From contig NZ_JACXBW010000010.1 of assembly GCF_014712225.1 (NCBI RefSeq), positions 168,801 to 232,800 of the forward strand: a DNA stretch of 64,000 nucleotides. The letters are read 5' to 3'. This document shows, piece after piece, positions 1-7,856 of this stretch (position 1 is the first letter of the stretch; the number at the start of each line of letters is the position of its first letter). The notes beneath the pieces are model-generated. The model made no database searches. It was not told the DNA's origin and saw only the letters and a program-made list of their open reading frames with translations. The DNA is from Pseudarthrobacter sulfonivorans. GTDB taxonomy: Bacteria > Actinomycetota > Actinomycetes > Actinomycetales > Micrococcaceae. Both the position numbers and the translations under genes were made by a program.

Positions 1-861
1 CACGTGTCGGAGCGTGGATACGGGCGGCACCTCACCAGCCTCGACAACCGGCTCGACGAGAGCTTCCGCGACGGCGGCGGACCGTACAGCGGATGGGCTA
101 TCCATGGAAGCCCTGGCGCCGGCACCGGAGCGGCATTGGTCACTCAGCAGTACATGGACAGATACGGTGCTACCCCTGCCGATCTCGCGGCAGTCGCGGT
201 CGGCCACCGCCTTCATGCCGCCCGAAACCCATTCGCACTTCTGCGCGACGATCCGCTGACCGAGGCGGACTACCTGGCATCACCCGAAATCCTCGGCCCT
301 CTTCGCTCACCTGACATCTGTCGCATGATTGACGGAGCGACGAGTCTTATCGTGACTACGTCTGACCGGGCTGCTGAGCTTGATGTTCCCTTCGTCCGCA
401 TCGCGGGGATTGAGGGGATTCGGGCCAGCAGGGACAACTACGTGTTCTTCTCACGTCCGGGACTCGGCTCCGGTATCAGCGCCCCATCGGACTACATCGC
501 GCCGGATACATCTCCGGTCTACGAGATGGCGGGCGTTTCGCGCGCCGACATCGATGCGCTCTACCTGTATGACCCGTTCGCGCATATGGTGTGGATGGTC
601 ATGGAGCGATGGGGGTTCTGCAAGGAGGGTGAAGCCGCGTCCTATGTCCGAGAGAGGGGCATCGGCCTCGATTCACCATTGCCGATCAACACCAACGGCG
701 GCCTCCTCGCAGAGGGGCACCTCTTCGGATACGGCCATCTCATTGAGATGACACGGCAGCTCCGAGGCACCGCCGGCGATCGACAGGTCACCGATGCCAC
801 CGTGTTGCAGTGGGCCAATGCTTGGGGCGACTCGCTCATCCTGACGAACCAGAGGGGCTAA
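1..861 (+). CDS. Ltp/SCPx-type thiolase-fold protein, 5' truncated by window edge
   Basis: Probably acts on a CoA thioester, as thiolase-superfamily lipid-transfer (Ltp) proteins do. The reading frame is open to base 1, and the first residues align with the middle of the 400-residue paralogue at 1814-3016 (shared GGGPY, YMDRYGAT, GIRASRDNYVFFSRPGLG, NTNGG...GYGHLIEM), so about 115 N-terminal residues lie outside the window. The C-terminal NtnGGll.EGHl.GyGH block is the usual thiolase His-containing region. The stop is 2 bases before the ATG of a DUF35 partner, the arrangement seen in Ltp2-ChsH2 retro-aldolases and PhlC-PhlB acyltransferases. The missing N-terminus hides the position of any nucleophilic Cys. 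Which reaction it catalyses is unknown. Confidence 0.85.
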   Translation, partial: HVSERGYGRHLTSLDNRLDESFRDGGGPYSGWAIHGSPGAGTGAALVTQQYMDRYGATPADLAAVAVGHRLHAARNPFALLRDDPLTEADYLASPEILGPLRSPDICRMIDGATSLIVTTSDRAAELDVPFVRIAGIEGIRASRDNYVFFSRPGLGSGISAPSDYIAPDTSPVYEMAGVSRADIDALYLYDPFAHMVWMVMERWGFCKEGEAASYVRERGIGLDSPLPINTNGGLLAEGHLFGYGHLIEMTRQLRGTAGDRQVTDATVLQWANAWGDSLILTNQRG

Positions 862-863
862 AC

Positions 864-1367
864 ATGTCAACTAAGGAAGCCGCAGATCACTTGGCACTTA
901 TTCCGCTGAAGGGGCGCGGGCGTGGTCTTCCTCCGCTCGTCCATCCCGAAATTGCGCCGTTCTGGAATTCGGTTGCGGCCGGACGGCTCTCTCTGCAACG
1001 GTGCAAGGCCTGCGGGACGCTCAGGTTCCCGCTGGCTCCAAGATGCCATACATGCCTGAGCGCCTCCTACGATTGGGAGGTCATCGATCCTCGGGGTTCG
1101 GTAAACGTCGCAGTCCTCAATCCCAGCGCTCCTGAAGGGATGCCGCGGATCGGCCTCGAGCCCCCATGGCAGGACGTGACCCCCTACATTACCGGCGCGG
1201 TTGACATGGACTGCGGCATCCGGCTGCCAGGACGAATTATCTGCGACTGCAACCAGGCGCGAATCCCCGGAACTCGTGTCCGGGGCGTCATATTGGAGAC
1301 AACGGATGGCACTCCCGTATATGGCTTTGCGCATACCTGTGTTGTTGAGGTTGACGCCCCAGCGTAA
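864..1367 (+). CDS. DUF35 zinc-ribbon/OB-fold partner protein
   Basis: Small acyl-CoA-associated subunit that normally pairs with a thiolase-fold enzyme. The 167-residue protein has a rubredoxin-like zinc ribbon with Cys47, Cys50, Cys61 and Cys64, followed by an OB-fold segment (about residues 75-160) containing P-R-G-S-V-N and L-P-G-R-I-I. The ATG at 864 lies 2 bases after the thiolase stop. A longer in-frame reading from 810 would overlap the thiolase by 50 bases and lacks family similarity, so 864 is preferred. The protein is clearly paralogous to the one at 3021-3524. In PhlB and ChsH2 this domain helps bind CoA and forms the active complex with its partner; a similar role is inferred here. 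Confidence 0.85.
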   Translation: MSTKEAADHLALIPLKGRGRGLPPLVHPEIAPFWNSVAAGRLSLQRCKACGTLRFPLAPRCHTCLSASYDWEVIDPRGSVNVAVLNPSAPEGMPRIGLEPPWQDVTPYITGAVDMDCGIRLPGRIICDCNQARIPGTRVRGVILETTDGTPVYGFAHTCVVEVDAPA

Positions 1368-1374
1368 CTATCAC

Positions 1375-1395
1375 CGCAGGACCCGGATTCCTGCG
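1375..1395 (+). terminator. Short hairpin after first thiolase/DUF35 pair
   Basis: CGCAGGA and TCCTGCG form a 7-bp stem around a 7-base loop, 7 bases after the DUF35 stop codon. No T-run follows, so termination is uncertain. Confidence 0.3.
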
Positions 1396-1444
1396 CCCAC
1401 TGGCACCTCGCAGGGCCGACTCTGTCCAGGGTTTTATTGACGAG

Positions 1445-1481
1445 GGCTGGGGTTTGCTGCTTACGAGAGCAAGCCCCAGCC
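1445..1481. terminator. Strong 14-bp hairpin in the 446-bp gap
   Basis: GGCTGGGGTTTGCT (1445-1458) pairs with AGCAAGCCCCAGCC (1468-1481) with one G-T wobble and a 9-base loop. It stands between the two paralogous gene pairs and could stop transcription or be a repeat remnant. No poly-T tract follows. The rest of 1368-1813 holds only candidate promoter and dyad sequences and no convincing gene. Confidence 0.45.
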
Positions 1482-1699
1482 ACGGAGCAGATCCCACGTG
1501 CCTGGGCTATAGGGCTGGCCGCATGCGATACCGGTTTGCCGCCGCTGCCGACGTCGTGGGTGACGCTGGCGAACCCGAACAGGGGCGCGCCGTCTTCGCA
1601 GGATCCAGCGCGCCCAATGGTCTGTCACGTACCGGCGGTGAAGGCCAAACCGCATCAGACTGACTAGATTTCCCCTGATTTACCTTGGCGGCCGAAGGG

Positions 1700-1762
1700 T
1701 TGACAAGAAAGTTAGTTGGCTGTTCACTTATATTCGAAGTGGTCCGCATCACGAGTAAGTGA
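1700..1762 (+). promoter_or_regulatory. Candidate promoter and operator dyads upstream of second pair
   Basis: TTGACA at 1700-1705 matches a -35 box, but the -10 candidate is weak (TTCACT at 17 bp spacing, or TATATT further on). Two dyads follow: CACTT-N7-AAGTG (1725-1741) and ATCAC-N6-GTGAT (1748-1763). They lie 50-110 bases before the chosen GTG start and may be regulator sites for the operon. Confidence 0.35.
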
Positions 1763-1813
1763 TACGCCACAGTGTCCGTCGGAATGTCTTCGGACTCCAG
1801 CAAAGGAGCTACG

Positions 1814-3016
1814 GTGAAATTTGGCGCTTGTGTGGTTGGTCTCGGCACCAGCGAGGTGATCGGGAAAGATCCCGGCCGCAGCCCGCTGCGCTTGCAGTTC
1901 GAGTCGTTCCGCGCCGCGCTGAAGGATGCCAACCTCCAGAAGGCCGATGTCAACGGCATGGTGACCGCCTGGGGCGCTCCGCGCGGCGTTGACTATGACG
2001 AGTTCGTGGTGGCTGCAGGTTTAGACCTTACTTGGGTAAGCCAGCTGTGGACCCACGGCAGGTGGACAGCCACCGCGATCCAGCAGGCTGCCATGGCCGT
2101 GTCCACAGGTGTTGCCGACGTTGTGGCGGTCATCAACAGCCACGTAGCCGGTCAGGGTTACTCGCGCCATTTCGGCACCATGATCTCACCACTCGGCGGT
2201 TCCATGGACGAGGCGATGCGCGACGGAGGAGGCCCCTATGGAAACTGGACGGTCCACGGCACACCGGGCGCCGGTGCAGGGGCAGCATTGGCCGCGAGGC
2301 AGTACATGGACCGTTATGGTGCAACGGAAGACGATCTCGCCGTGATTCCTGTAACCCAGCGGGCATTCGCCGGCAACAATCCCCAGGCTCTCCTTCGCAA
2401 CCAGCCGCTGACCACCGACCAGTACTTGGCAGAACCCAAGCTCTTCGGCCCGCTCCGGCAGTCGGACATGTGCGAAATGGTGGATGCCTCGACCTGCCTG
2501 ATCGTGACTACGCCGGAGCGCGCAGCCGAACTCGGGCGGCCCATGGTGCATATCGCGGGGATCCAAGGCATCCGGGCTAATCGAGACAGTTATGTCTTCT
2601 TCTCTCGCCCCGGCCTGGGCGCAGGCGTGGGCAAGTCCTACGACTACGTCGCACCCAAGACCTTTCCGGTGTTTGAGATGGCCGGCCTCGGACGAGAAGA
2701 CATGGATGGTTTCTACACCTACGATCCATTTTCGTCCCAGATCTGGATGGCTCTAGAACGCTGGGGATACGTGGGTGCCGGAGAAGCCGCCGCCTATTGC
2801 CGTGAGTACGGAATCGGCCTTGACTCTCCACTTCCCATGAACACTTCCGGGGGAAGCCTGGCAGAGGGCCACCTCTACGGCTACGGACACATGCTCGAGA
2901 TGGTCCGACAGTTGCGCGGCGAGGCAGGTGCGCGGCAGATCGAAGGTGCTAAGGCGTTGCAATGGGGTACCCCTTGGGGCGACTCCCTGGTCATGACAAC
3001 CGAAGGAGTGAGGTAA
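1814..3016 (+). CDS. Ltp/SCPx-type thiolase-fold protein
   Basis: Thiolase-superfamily protein of 400 residues, probably acting on a CoA ester together with the adjoining DUF35 protein. The GTG at 1814 is preceded by AAAGGAG at 1802-1808; an upstream in-frame start at 1772 would add 14 residues without family character. Family landmarks are an N-terminal VVGLGTSEVIG, GAGAGAALAARQYMDRYG in the middle, DPFSSQIWMALERWG, and a C-terminal MNTSGGSLAEGHLYGYGH block. No classical nucleophilic Cys motif is evident, as in Ltp retro-aldolases rather than true thiolases. It ends 4 bases before the DUF35 gene and is paralogous to the partial gene at the window start. Role by class is fairly sure; substrate is unknown. 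Confidence 0.88.
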   Translation: MKFGACVVGLGTSEVIGKDPGRSPLRLQFESFRAALKDANLQKADVNGMVTAWGAPRGVDYDEFVVAAGLDLTWVSQLWTHGRWTATAIQQAAMAVSTGVADVVAVINSHVAGQGYSRHFGTMISPLGGSMDEAMRDGGGPYGNWTVHGTPGAGAGAALAARQYMDRYGATEDDLAVIPVTQRAFAGNNPQALLRNQPLTTDQYLAEPKLFGPLRQSDMCEMVDASTCLIVTTPERAAELGRPMVHIAGIQGIRANRDSYVFFSRPGLGAGVGKSYDYVAPKTFPVFEMAGLGREDMDGFYTYDPFSSQIWMALERWGYVGAGEAAAYCREYGIGLDSPLPMNTSGGSLAEGHLYGYGHMLEMVRQLRGEAGARQIEGAKALQWGTPWGDSLVMTTEGVR

Positions 3017-3020
3017 CCAC

Positions 3021-3524
3021 GTGAAGCAGTCTGAGAATCCAGTCCGATTCGACCTGGTTCGCGTGGATGCGGCAGCAGGGCCAGCACCGCACCTCCATCC
3101 GGACATCGCGGGGTTTTGGAGTTCGTTGGACCACGGCCAGCTCTCGCTCCAAAGATGCGGTTCCTGTGAGACCCTTCGTTTCCCGATCTCGCCCAACTGC
3201 CACGAATGTCTAAGCAGTGACTTCTCGTGGGAGCCGATTGAACCTCGAGGCACCGTCAATGTGGCCATCCAGGCCCATGAGGCCGTATCGAAGTTACCGG
3301 CCAGTGGAATAAGCCTGTCAGAGCCCTGGCGCGGCATGACCCCTTACCTATCCGGCGTGGTCGACATGGACGCGGGCGTGCGGCTTCCCGGCCGTATTGT
3401 CTGCCGTTGCGGCGACGCCCTCATCCCAGGCACGGAAGTCAACGCCGTGCTGCTCGATGCGGCCCAGGACATCACGATCTACGGGTTCCTGCATGAATGC
3501 GAAACAACGAGGAGAACTAAATGA
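3021..3524 (+). CDS. DUF35 zinc-ribbon/OB-fold partner protein (second copy)
   Basis: 167 residues, the probable complex partner of the thiolase-fold protein just upstream. The zinc ribbon is Cys46, Cys49, Cys60, Cys63, followed by an OB-fold half with E-P-R-G-T-V-N and L-P-G-R-I-V. The GTG start at 3021 follows AAGGAGTGAGG. The stop overlaps the hyuA start (ATGA), so the proteins are translationally coupled. This ties the thiolase/DUF35 pair to the HyuA/HyuB-type subunits. The protein is same-length and collinear with the DUF35 protein at 864-1367, showing that both genes of the pair were duplicated together. Confidence 0.87.
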   Translation: MKQSENPVRFDLVRVDAAAGPAPHLHPDIAGFWSSLDHGQLSLQRCGSCETLRFPISPNCHECLSSDFSWEPIEPRGTVNVAIQAHEAVSKLPASGISLSEPWRGMTPYLSGVVDMDAGVRLPGRIVCRCGDALIPGTEVNAVLLDAAQDITIYGFLHECETTRRTK

Positions 3525-5707
3525 GTGTCAGTGAACAGTCGGATTCGGGTAGGAGGCAGTTCTCGATCGGAATCGATGTCGGCGGAACGTTCACGGACCT
3601 CGCGTGCGGTGACGGAAAGTCCTTGTGGCGGGCCAAATCCCCTACGGATCCGCAGAACTTCGGCCGGGGCGTCATGGGCGCTTGCCAGCTCGTGGCCGAG
3701 CAAATCGGTTTGAGCCTCGACGACCTCCTCGGCCAGGTCGCACGATTCGGCCTCGGCACCACGGCAGTCACGAATGCGCTGGTTGAGAAGCATGGTGTCA
3801 AGGCTGGCCTGCTAATGACTGTGGGCTTCGAGGACACGCTCGACATGGCACGATCCCGGAGGGTGTCTTCCAACGGGTGGCTGATTCCACCGTGGAGCCC
3901 GATCGAACGTTCCGCTGTGGTGGGAATCAACGAGCGTGTGGACCGGGAGGGGGCGGTCCTCGTACCCGTCGACCTTGGCGAGGTCCGCACTCGTGTGGAC
4001 GAACTCATCGCAGAACATCAGATTGAGGCCATCGCGGTCTCGTTCCTCTGGTCGTTCAAGAACCCGGCCAATGAGCTCGCAGTTGTCGAATACATCCGCA
4101 GGGAATATCCCGACATGCCGGTGTTCAGCGGCGTCGAACTCCACCCGAGTATCCGGGAATACGAGCGGACTTTGGTGGCGGCACTTAACGCGGTAACCAG
4201 CAATGCGCTTGACGGCATTGAGGCACTGGCCGGTGAGCTCAAGTCAAACGGTCTTCAAGTACCGCTCCTGCTGCTCCAGACCAGCGGTGGAACGGTAACC
4301 CTGGCAGAGGCGCGACGGTCCCCGGTGGTCCTGGTCGCTTCCGGCCCGGCCGCCGGCGTCATGGCAGCCGCCGAGGTGTGCGCGGACGAGGGCCTGACTG
4401 ACGCCATCTGCGGCGACATGGGTGGCACGAGCTTTGACCTGGCGGTCATCGCCGGCGGGCAACCGCAGCGCTCAGAGCGCGGCGAACTGCACGGGATGAT
4501 CATCGCCCAGCCTCGCATCGACACCCTTTCCATCGGCTCCGGTGGGGGCTCGATCGCGTGGGTCGACGGCCGCGGGCTGCTTCGCGTGGGTCCTCGATCC
4601 GCCCGAGCCTGGCCCGGCCCGGCCTGTTACGGCAACGGCGGCACCGACGCGACAATCACCGACGCCCTCGTTGTTCTCGGCTACATCGACCCAGCCAGTT
4701 TCCTCGGCGGCACGATGACCCTCGATCGCGCGGCATCAATGCGTGTGTGCGGTGAACTGGGGGCAAAGCTCGGTCTCTCCGCGGAAGACGCGGCGTGGGG
4801 CATCCGCGAGATCGCCCTCGCTGAGATGACCAAGGCCACAAAGCTTCACGCTGGCTCCAGCGGTCTCGATCCGCGACGGCTCTCATTGATCTCCTACGGA
4901 GGGAGCGGCGGCCTGTTTACGGGGAGTATCGCCGCAGCGGCGAACATTTCGACAGTGATCGTCCCTCCTGCAGCCTCGGTTCTGTCCGCTTTCGGCGCAG
5001 CATCCGCCGATGTCAGACGCCAGAGGATCAAGTCCGCCAGCCTGCTGCTGACTGCGGCGGATGCGCAGACCATCGCAACGGATCTGCGCAGTCTCGGGGA
5101 AAGTGTCTTTCAGGATGTCGGCGAAGACGGCGTGGCCGAAAGCGATCGGATCGTCACGTATGACGTTGGCGTCCGCTTCTACCGCCAGACGTCGGAAGTA
5201 TCGGTGGCTCTAGCCGGTACTGAATTCGACGCGAGCGCAGTCCGCGACGCTTTCCTCGCTATCTACGCGAGCCGGTACGGTGCGGGAGCCGTTGGGCGCA
5301 ACACGCCGCTCGAACTGACCTTCCTCCGGGCCGTCGCAACGGGCCGGCTCCCACGGGCAACTTTCCCGGTTGACACGTCGCCGAGATCGAGCGGCACGCG
5401 GGCGCCTTCGTCGTATCGCTCGGTCTATCTGGACCGCGATGGCGCTCAGGACCTGCCCTGCTACCGGACCCCCGACCTCGTGCCAGGTGATTGGGTAGAG
5501 GGCCCCGCGCTCGCCGATGATGTGGACACCACAGTGTTCATCCCACGTGGCGCCATCCTGACAATGGGGGAGCGCCGCTCCCTTAGGTTGGACATGAGCT
5601 CTTCACCGCTCGCGGACGACATCGATTCCACAGTGTTTATCCCACACGGCGCGACCCTTGCAACGGGTGAGCGGCGTTCCCTCAGAATGGACGTGACCTC
5701 CTCATGA
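3521..5707 (+). CDS. hyuA: HyuA-type ATP-dependent hydantoinase/oxoprolinase/ketone-carboxylase subunit
   Basis: 728-residue member of the hydantoinase A/oxoprolinase family, the ATP-using subunit in N-methylhydantoinases, 5-oxoprolinase and acetone or acetophenone carboxylases. The N-terminal phosphate loop is IGIDVGGTFTDL (about residues 17-28); the actin-like core includes SGPAAGVM, GDMGGTSFDLAV and a GSGGGSIAW segment. The start overlaps the DUF35 stop and the stop overlaps the hyuB start. Residues about 664-728 are an imperfect tandem duplication of one 33-residue unit, not expected in the family. The thiolase and transporter neighbours suggest action on a ketone or lactam acid rather than hydantoin itself, but that is inference. 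Confidence 0.88.
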   Translation: MSVSEQSDSGRRQFSIGIDVGGTFTDLACGDGKSLWRAKSPTDPQNFGRGVMGACQLVAEQIGLSLDDLLGQVARFGLGTTAVTNALVEKHGVKAGLLMTVGFEDTLDMARSRRVSSNGWLIPPWSPIERSAVVGINERVDREGAVLVPVDLGEVRTRVDELIAEHQIEAIAVSFLWSFKNPANELAVVEYIRREYPDMPVFSGVELHPSIREYERTLVAALNAVTSNALDGIEALAGELKSNGLQVPLLLLQTSGGTVTLAEARRSPVVLVASGPAAGVMAAAEVCADEGLTDAICGDMGGTSFDLAVIAGGQPQRSERGELHGMIIAQPRIDTLSIGSGGGSIAWVDGRGLLRVGPRSARAWPGPACYGNGGTDATITDALVVLGYIDPASFLGGTMTLDRAASMRVCGELGAKLGLSAEDAAWGIREIALAEMTKATKLHAGSSGLDPRRLSLISYGGSGGLFTGSIAAAANISTVIVPPAASVLSAFGAASADVRRQRIKSASLLLTAADAQTIATDLRSLGESVFQDVGEDGVAESDRIVTYDVGVRFYRQTSEVSVALAGTEFDASAVRDAFLAIYASRYGAGAVGRNTPLELTFLRAVATGRLPRATFPVDTSPRSSGTRAPSSYRSVYLDRDGAQDLPCYRTPDLVPGDWVEGPALADDVDTTVFIPRGAILTMGERRSLRLDMSSSPLADDIDSTVFIPHGATLATGERRSLRMDVTSS
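5510..5704 (+). repeat. 99-bp imperfect tandem duplication at the 3' end of hyuA
   Basis: Unit 1 is 5510-5608 and unit 2 is 5609-5704. In frame they encode L-A-D-D-V-D-T-T-V-F-I-P...G-E-R-R-S-L-R-L-D and L-A-D-D-I-D-S-T-V-F-I-P...G-E-R-R-S-L-R-M-D. Many differences are synonymous third-base changes, so the copies have diverged under coding constraint. Confidence 0.9.
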
Positions 5708-7776
5708 CGCTCGACAACATCTCACTTGAGGTCATGCGGCACCAACTGGAGGCCTTCTGCGCCGAAGGCGCCGTGACCATCCGCCGCACGGCAGTAAGCC
5801 CACTCGTGGTCGAGGGCGGCGACTACTCGTGCACCATGCTCGACGGCGTTGGCCGCCTGGTTACCGGTGGCGGACATATTCCGTACCACTTCTTCGCGGC
5901 CACCAACGCGATCGAGGGCGTCCTTAAAGAGCACGGCTCTGAGATCTACGACGGCGACGTCTTCCTGGCCAACGATCCGCACCGCGGAGGCGGACTGCAC
6001 GCTCAGGACGTGTTCATCATGCGGCCGGTGTTCGCAGCGGGTCGGCTCGTCGCATGGATGGCTAATTCTGCCCATGTTGTGGACGTGGGTGGCATGGTTC
6101 CGGGCTCGTTCGCGCCAGCTGCCACAGAGGCCTACCAGGAGGCGCTTCGGTTGCCCCCCGTAAAGATCACTTCCCGCGGAGTTGAGCAGAAGGATATTTG
6201 GAGCATCCTGCTCAACAACGTCCGCATGTCAGACCTGGTCGAGATGGACATCCGTGCCTTGTGCGCGGGTGTCGATATCGCAGCCGCGAAGGTTCAGGAA
6301 CTCGCCGAGGAAATTGGACCCGACGCGCTGCAGGCGGGCTTCGACGAGCTCAACCGTCGCACGGAGGCGGCAGTCCGGCGGGAACTCGAAATCCTGGAGG
6401 ACGGGGTCTACCGGTCAACCAGCTGGACAGAGTGGAATGAAGAGCGGTTCCGTATTCCATGTACGACGACGGTAGCCGGAGACTCGATCCGGTTCGACTT
6501 CACCGGGGCTGCCGACCAGACCACCCACTTCTTCAACACCAAGACGTACATCGTCAAGGGGAAGATCGGGGTGGAGCTCCGGCGCATGATGGGGCGCGAT
6601 CTTCCGCTCAACCAGGGGTTCTACGACGCTTTGGACGTGTACTGCCCTGAGGGAAGCATTGTGAACTGTACGCACCCCGCTCCCGTCGGTGCCGCACACC
6701 TGATGGCGTCACACGATGCGAGCGAAGCGGCCCAGCGGACCTTCCATCAGGCGGTCGCAGCTTCGCCGGAGAGCCCAAGCCGGCCGTTCCTGTCCAGTTC
6801 GCAGGCGATGTCGGCCAACACGGTGGTTACCTTTCACGGACAGGGTCTGACCGGGAACACCGATTCATGGATCATGGTCGACGGAACCGCCGCCGGGTCG
6901 CCGGCAGGCAACGACCGCGACGGCACCGACTTCAGCTTCTATCTGCTCGGCTCAACTGCCTCGATCGAGACGAATGATGTTGAGGTCAGCGAGTCCTGGT
7001 ACCCGCTTCGGTTCACCCACCGCCGCCGTTCGACTGGGGTTAGCGGTGCTGGCGAGTTCCGTGGCGGTTCCGGAGTCGACCTGGAGTTCACCGTTGCTGG
7101 TTCCCCGCTTCTGACCGGTTCCAGCATCGGCGGGCACGGACTTGTCCCTCTGGTCGGAACGGCCGGAGGTGCGCCCGGACGTCCGACGAGGATCGAACTG
7201 CGAGATCCCGAAGGGGTAGGGGCGCGAATCAGCACCCTCACCCAGGGCTTCGCGCTGCCCGAAGGCCACAGCTACTCGGTGAGGGCCGCCGGCGGCGGGG
7301 GCTGGGGCGATCCGCTGGACCGTGACGTTGCGGCGGTGCTTCACGATGTGGAGACTGGACGCATCACGGCCGAGGAGGCCAGCGAGGTCTACGGCGTGGA
7401 TGCTTATTCCCGCACGGCTTCCGGACGGCCGGAGCTACTTCAAGAGCGGCTGCGGCAGGCTGAGCCTGCTGCGGTTCAGCCGAAGGATGTTGACCCCGAT
7501 GAATTGCGATCGGTGGCTTCCCACCCGATCACGCCCGGTGTGGAGCAGCGCGGGGGAGTAGCTGTCAGCATCCGGTCCGGCGCGGTGCTGGCACATTCAC
7601 CCGCTCACTGGACCGAAGGTTGCCCTGTCCTCCGCGTACCCGTCGTCGACGGAGTGGAGACGCGAAGCTACCTGGATCCAATGACCGGTCACATCCTGCA
7701 CACGGAAGTTGCGGTAGCCGGCGAGACCAGGAGCTTCGAATCAAGCCCCGCCCGCTGGACCGCCTGGGAGCGCTAA
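5704..7776 (+). CDS. hyuB: HyuB-type hydantoinase/ketone-carboxylase subunit with C-terminal extension
   Basis: 690-residue partner of HyuA in the hydantoinase B/oxoprolinase family. The family core (about residues 1-560) shows the N-terminal FCAEGAVTIRRTAVSPL, NDPHRGGGLHAQDVF, the central HPAPVGAAHLMA, and the late GGSGVDLEF and AGGGGWGDPLDRD. It starts on the last bases of hyuA (ATGA). About 110 further residues follow, ending in a segment with LDPMTGHIL; this is longer than ordinary HyuB proteins and may be an added domain like the small third subunit of acetone-type carboxylases, though the match is not certain. HyuA and HyuB probably form the catalytic complex of the operon. Confidence 0.87.
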   Translation: MTLDNISLEVMRHQLEAFCAEGAVTIRRTAVSPLVVEGGDYSCTMLDGVGRLVTGGGHIPYHFFAATNAIEGVLKEHGSEIYDGDVFLANDPHRGGGLHAQDVFIMRPVFAAGRLVAWMANSAHVVDVGGMVPGSFAPAATEAYQEALRLPPVKITSRGVEQKDIWSILLNNVRMSDLVEMDIRALCAGVDIAAAKVQELAEEIGPDALQAGFDELNRRTEAAVRRELEILEDGVYRSTSWTEWNEERFRIPCTTTVAGDSIRFDFTGAADQTTHFFNTKTYIVKGKIGVELRRMMGRDLPLNQGFYDALDVYCPEGSIVNCTHPAPVGAAHLMASHDASEAAQRTFHQAVAASPESPSRPFLSSSQAMSANTVVTFHGQGLTGNTDSWIMVDGTAAGSPAGNDRDGTDFSFYLLGSTASIETNDVEVSESWYPLRFTHRRRSTGVSGAGEFRGGSGVDLEFTVAGSPLLTGSSIGGHGLVPLVGTAGGAPGRPTRIELRDPEGVGARISTLTQGFALPEGHSYSVRAAGGGGWGDPLDRDVAAVLHDVETGRITAEEASEVYGVDAYSRTASGRPELLQERLRQAEPAAVQPKDVDPDELRSVASHPITPGVEQRGGVAVSIRSGAVLAHSPAHWTEGCPVLRVPVVDGVETRSYLDPMTGHILHTEVAVAGETRSFESSPARWTAWER

Positions 7777-7856
7777 CCCTCCTCGGTTTACTGAAAACCC
7801 AACGTCGGAAAGTATCCGCGTTCTACCAATATGCCCAAAAACTAAGGAGTAGTTCA

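Noticed and set aside
1772..1813. Earlier start for the second thiolase-fold gene
   Set aside because: No ribosome site; AAAGGAG is ideally placed for GTG 1814, and the added 14 residues lack family similarity.
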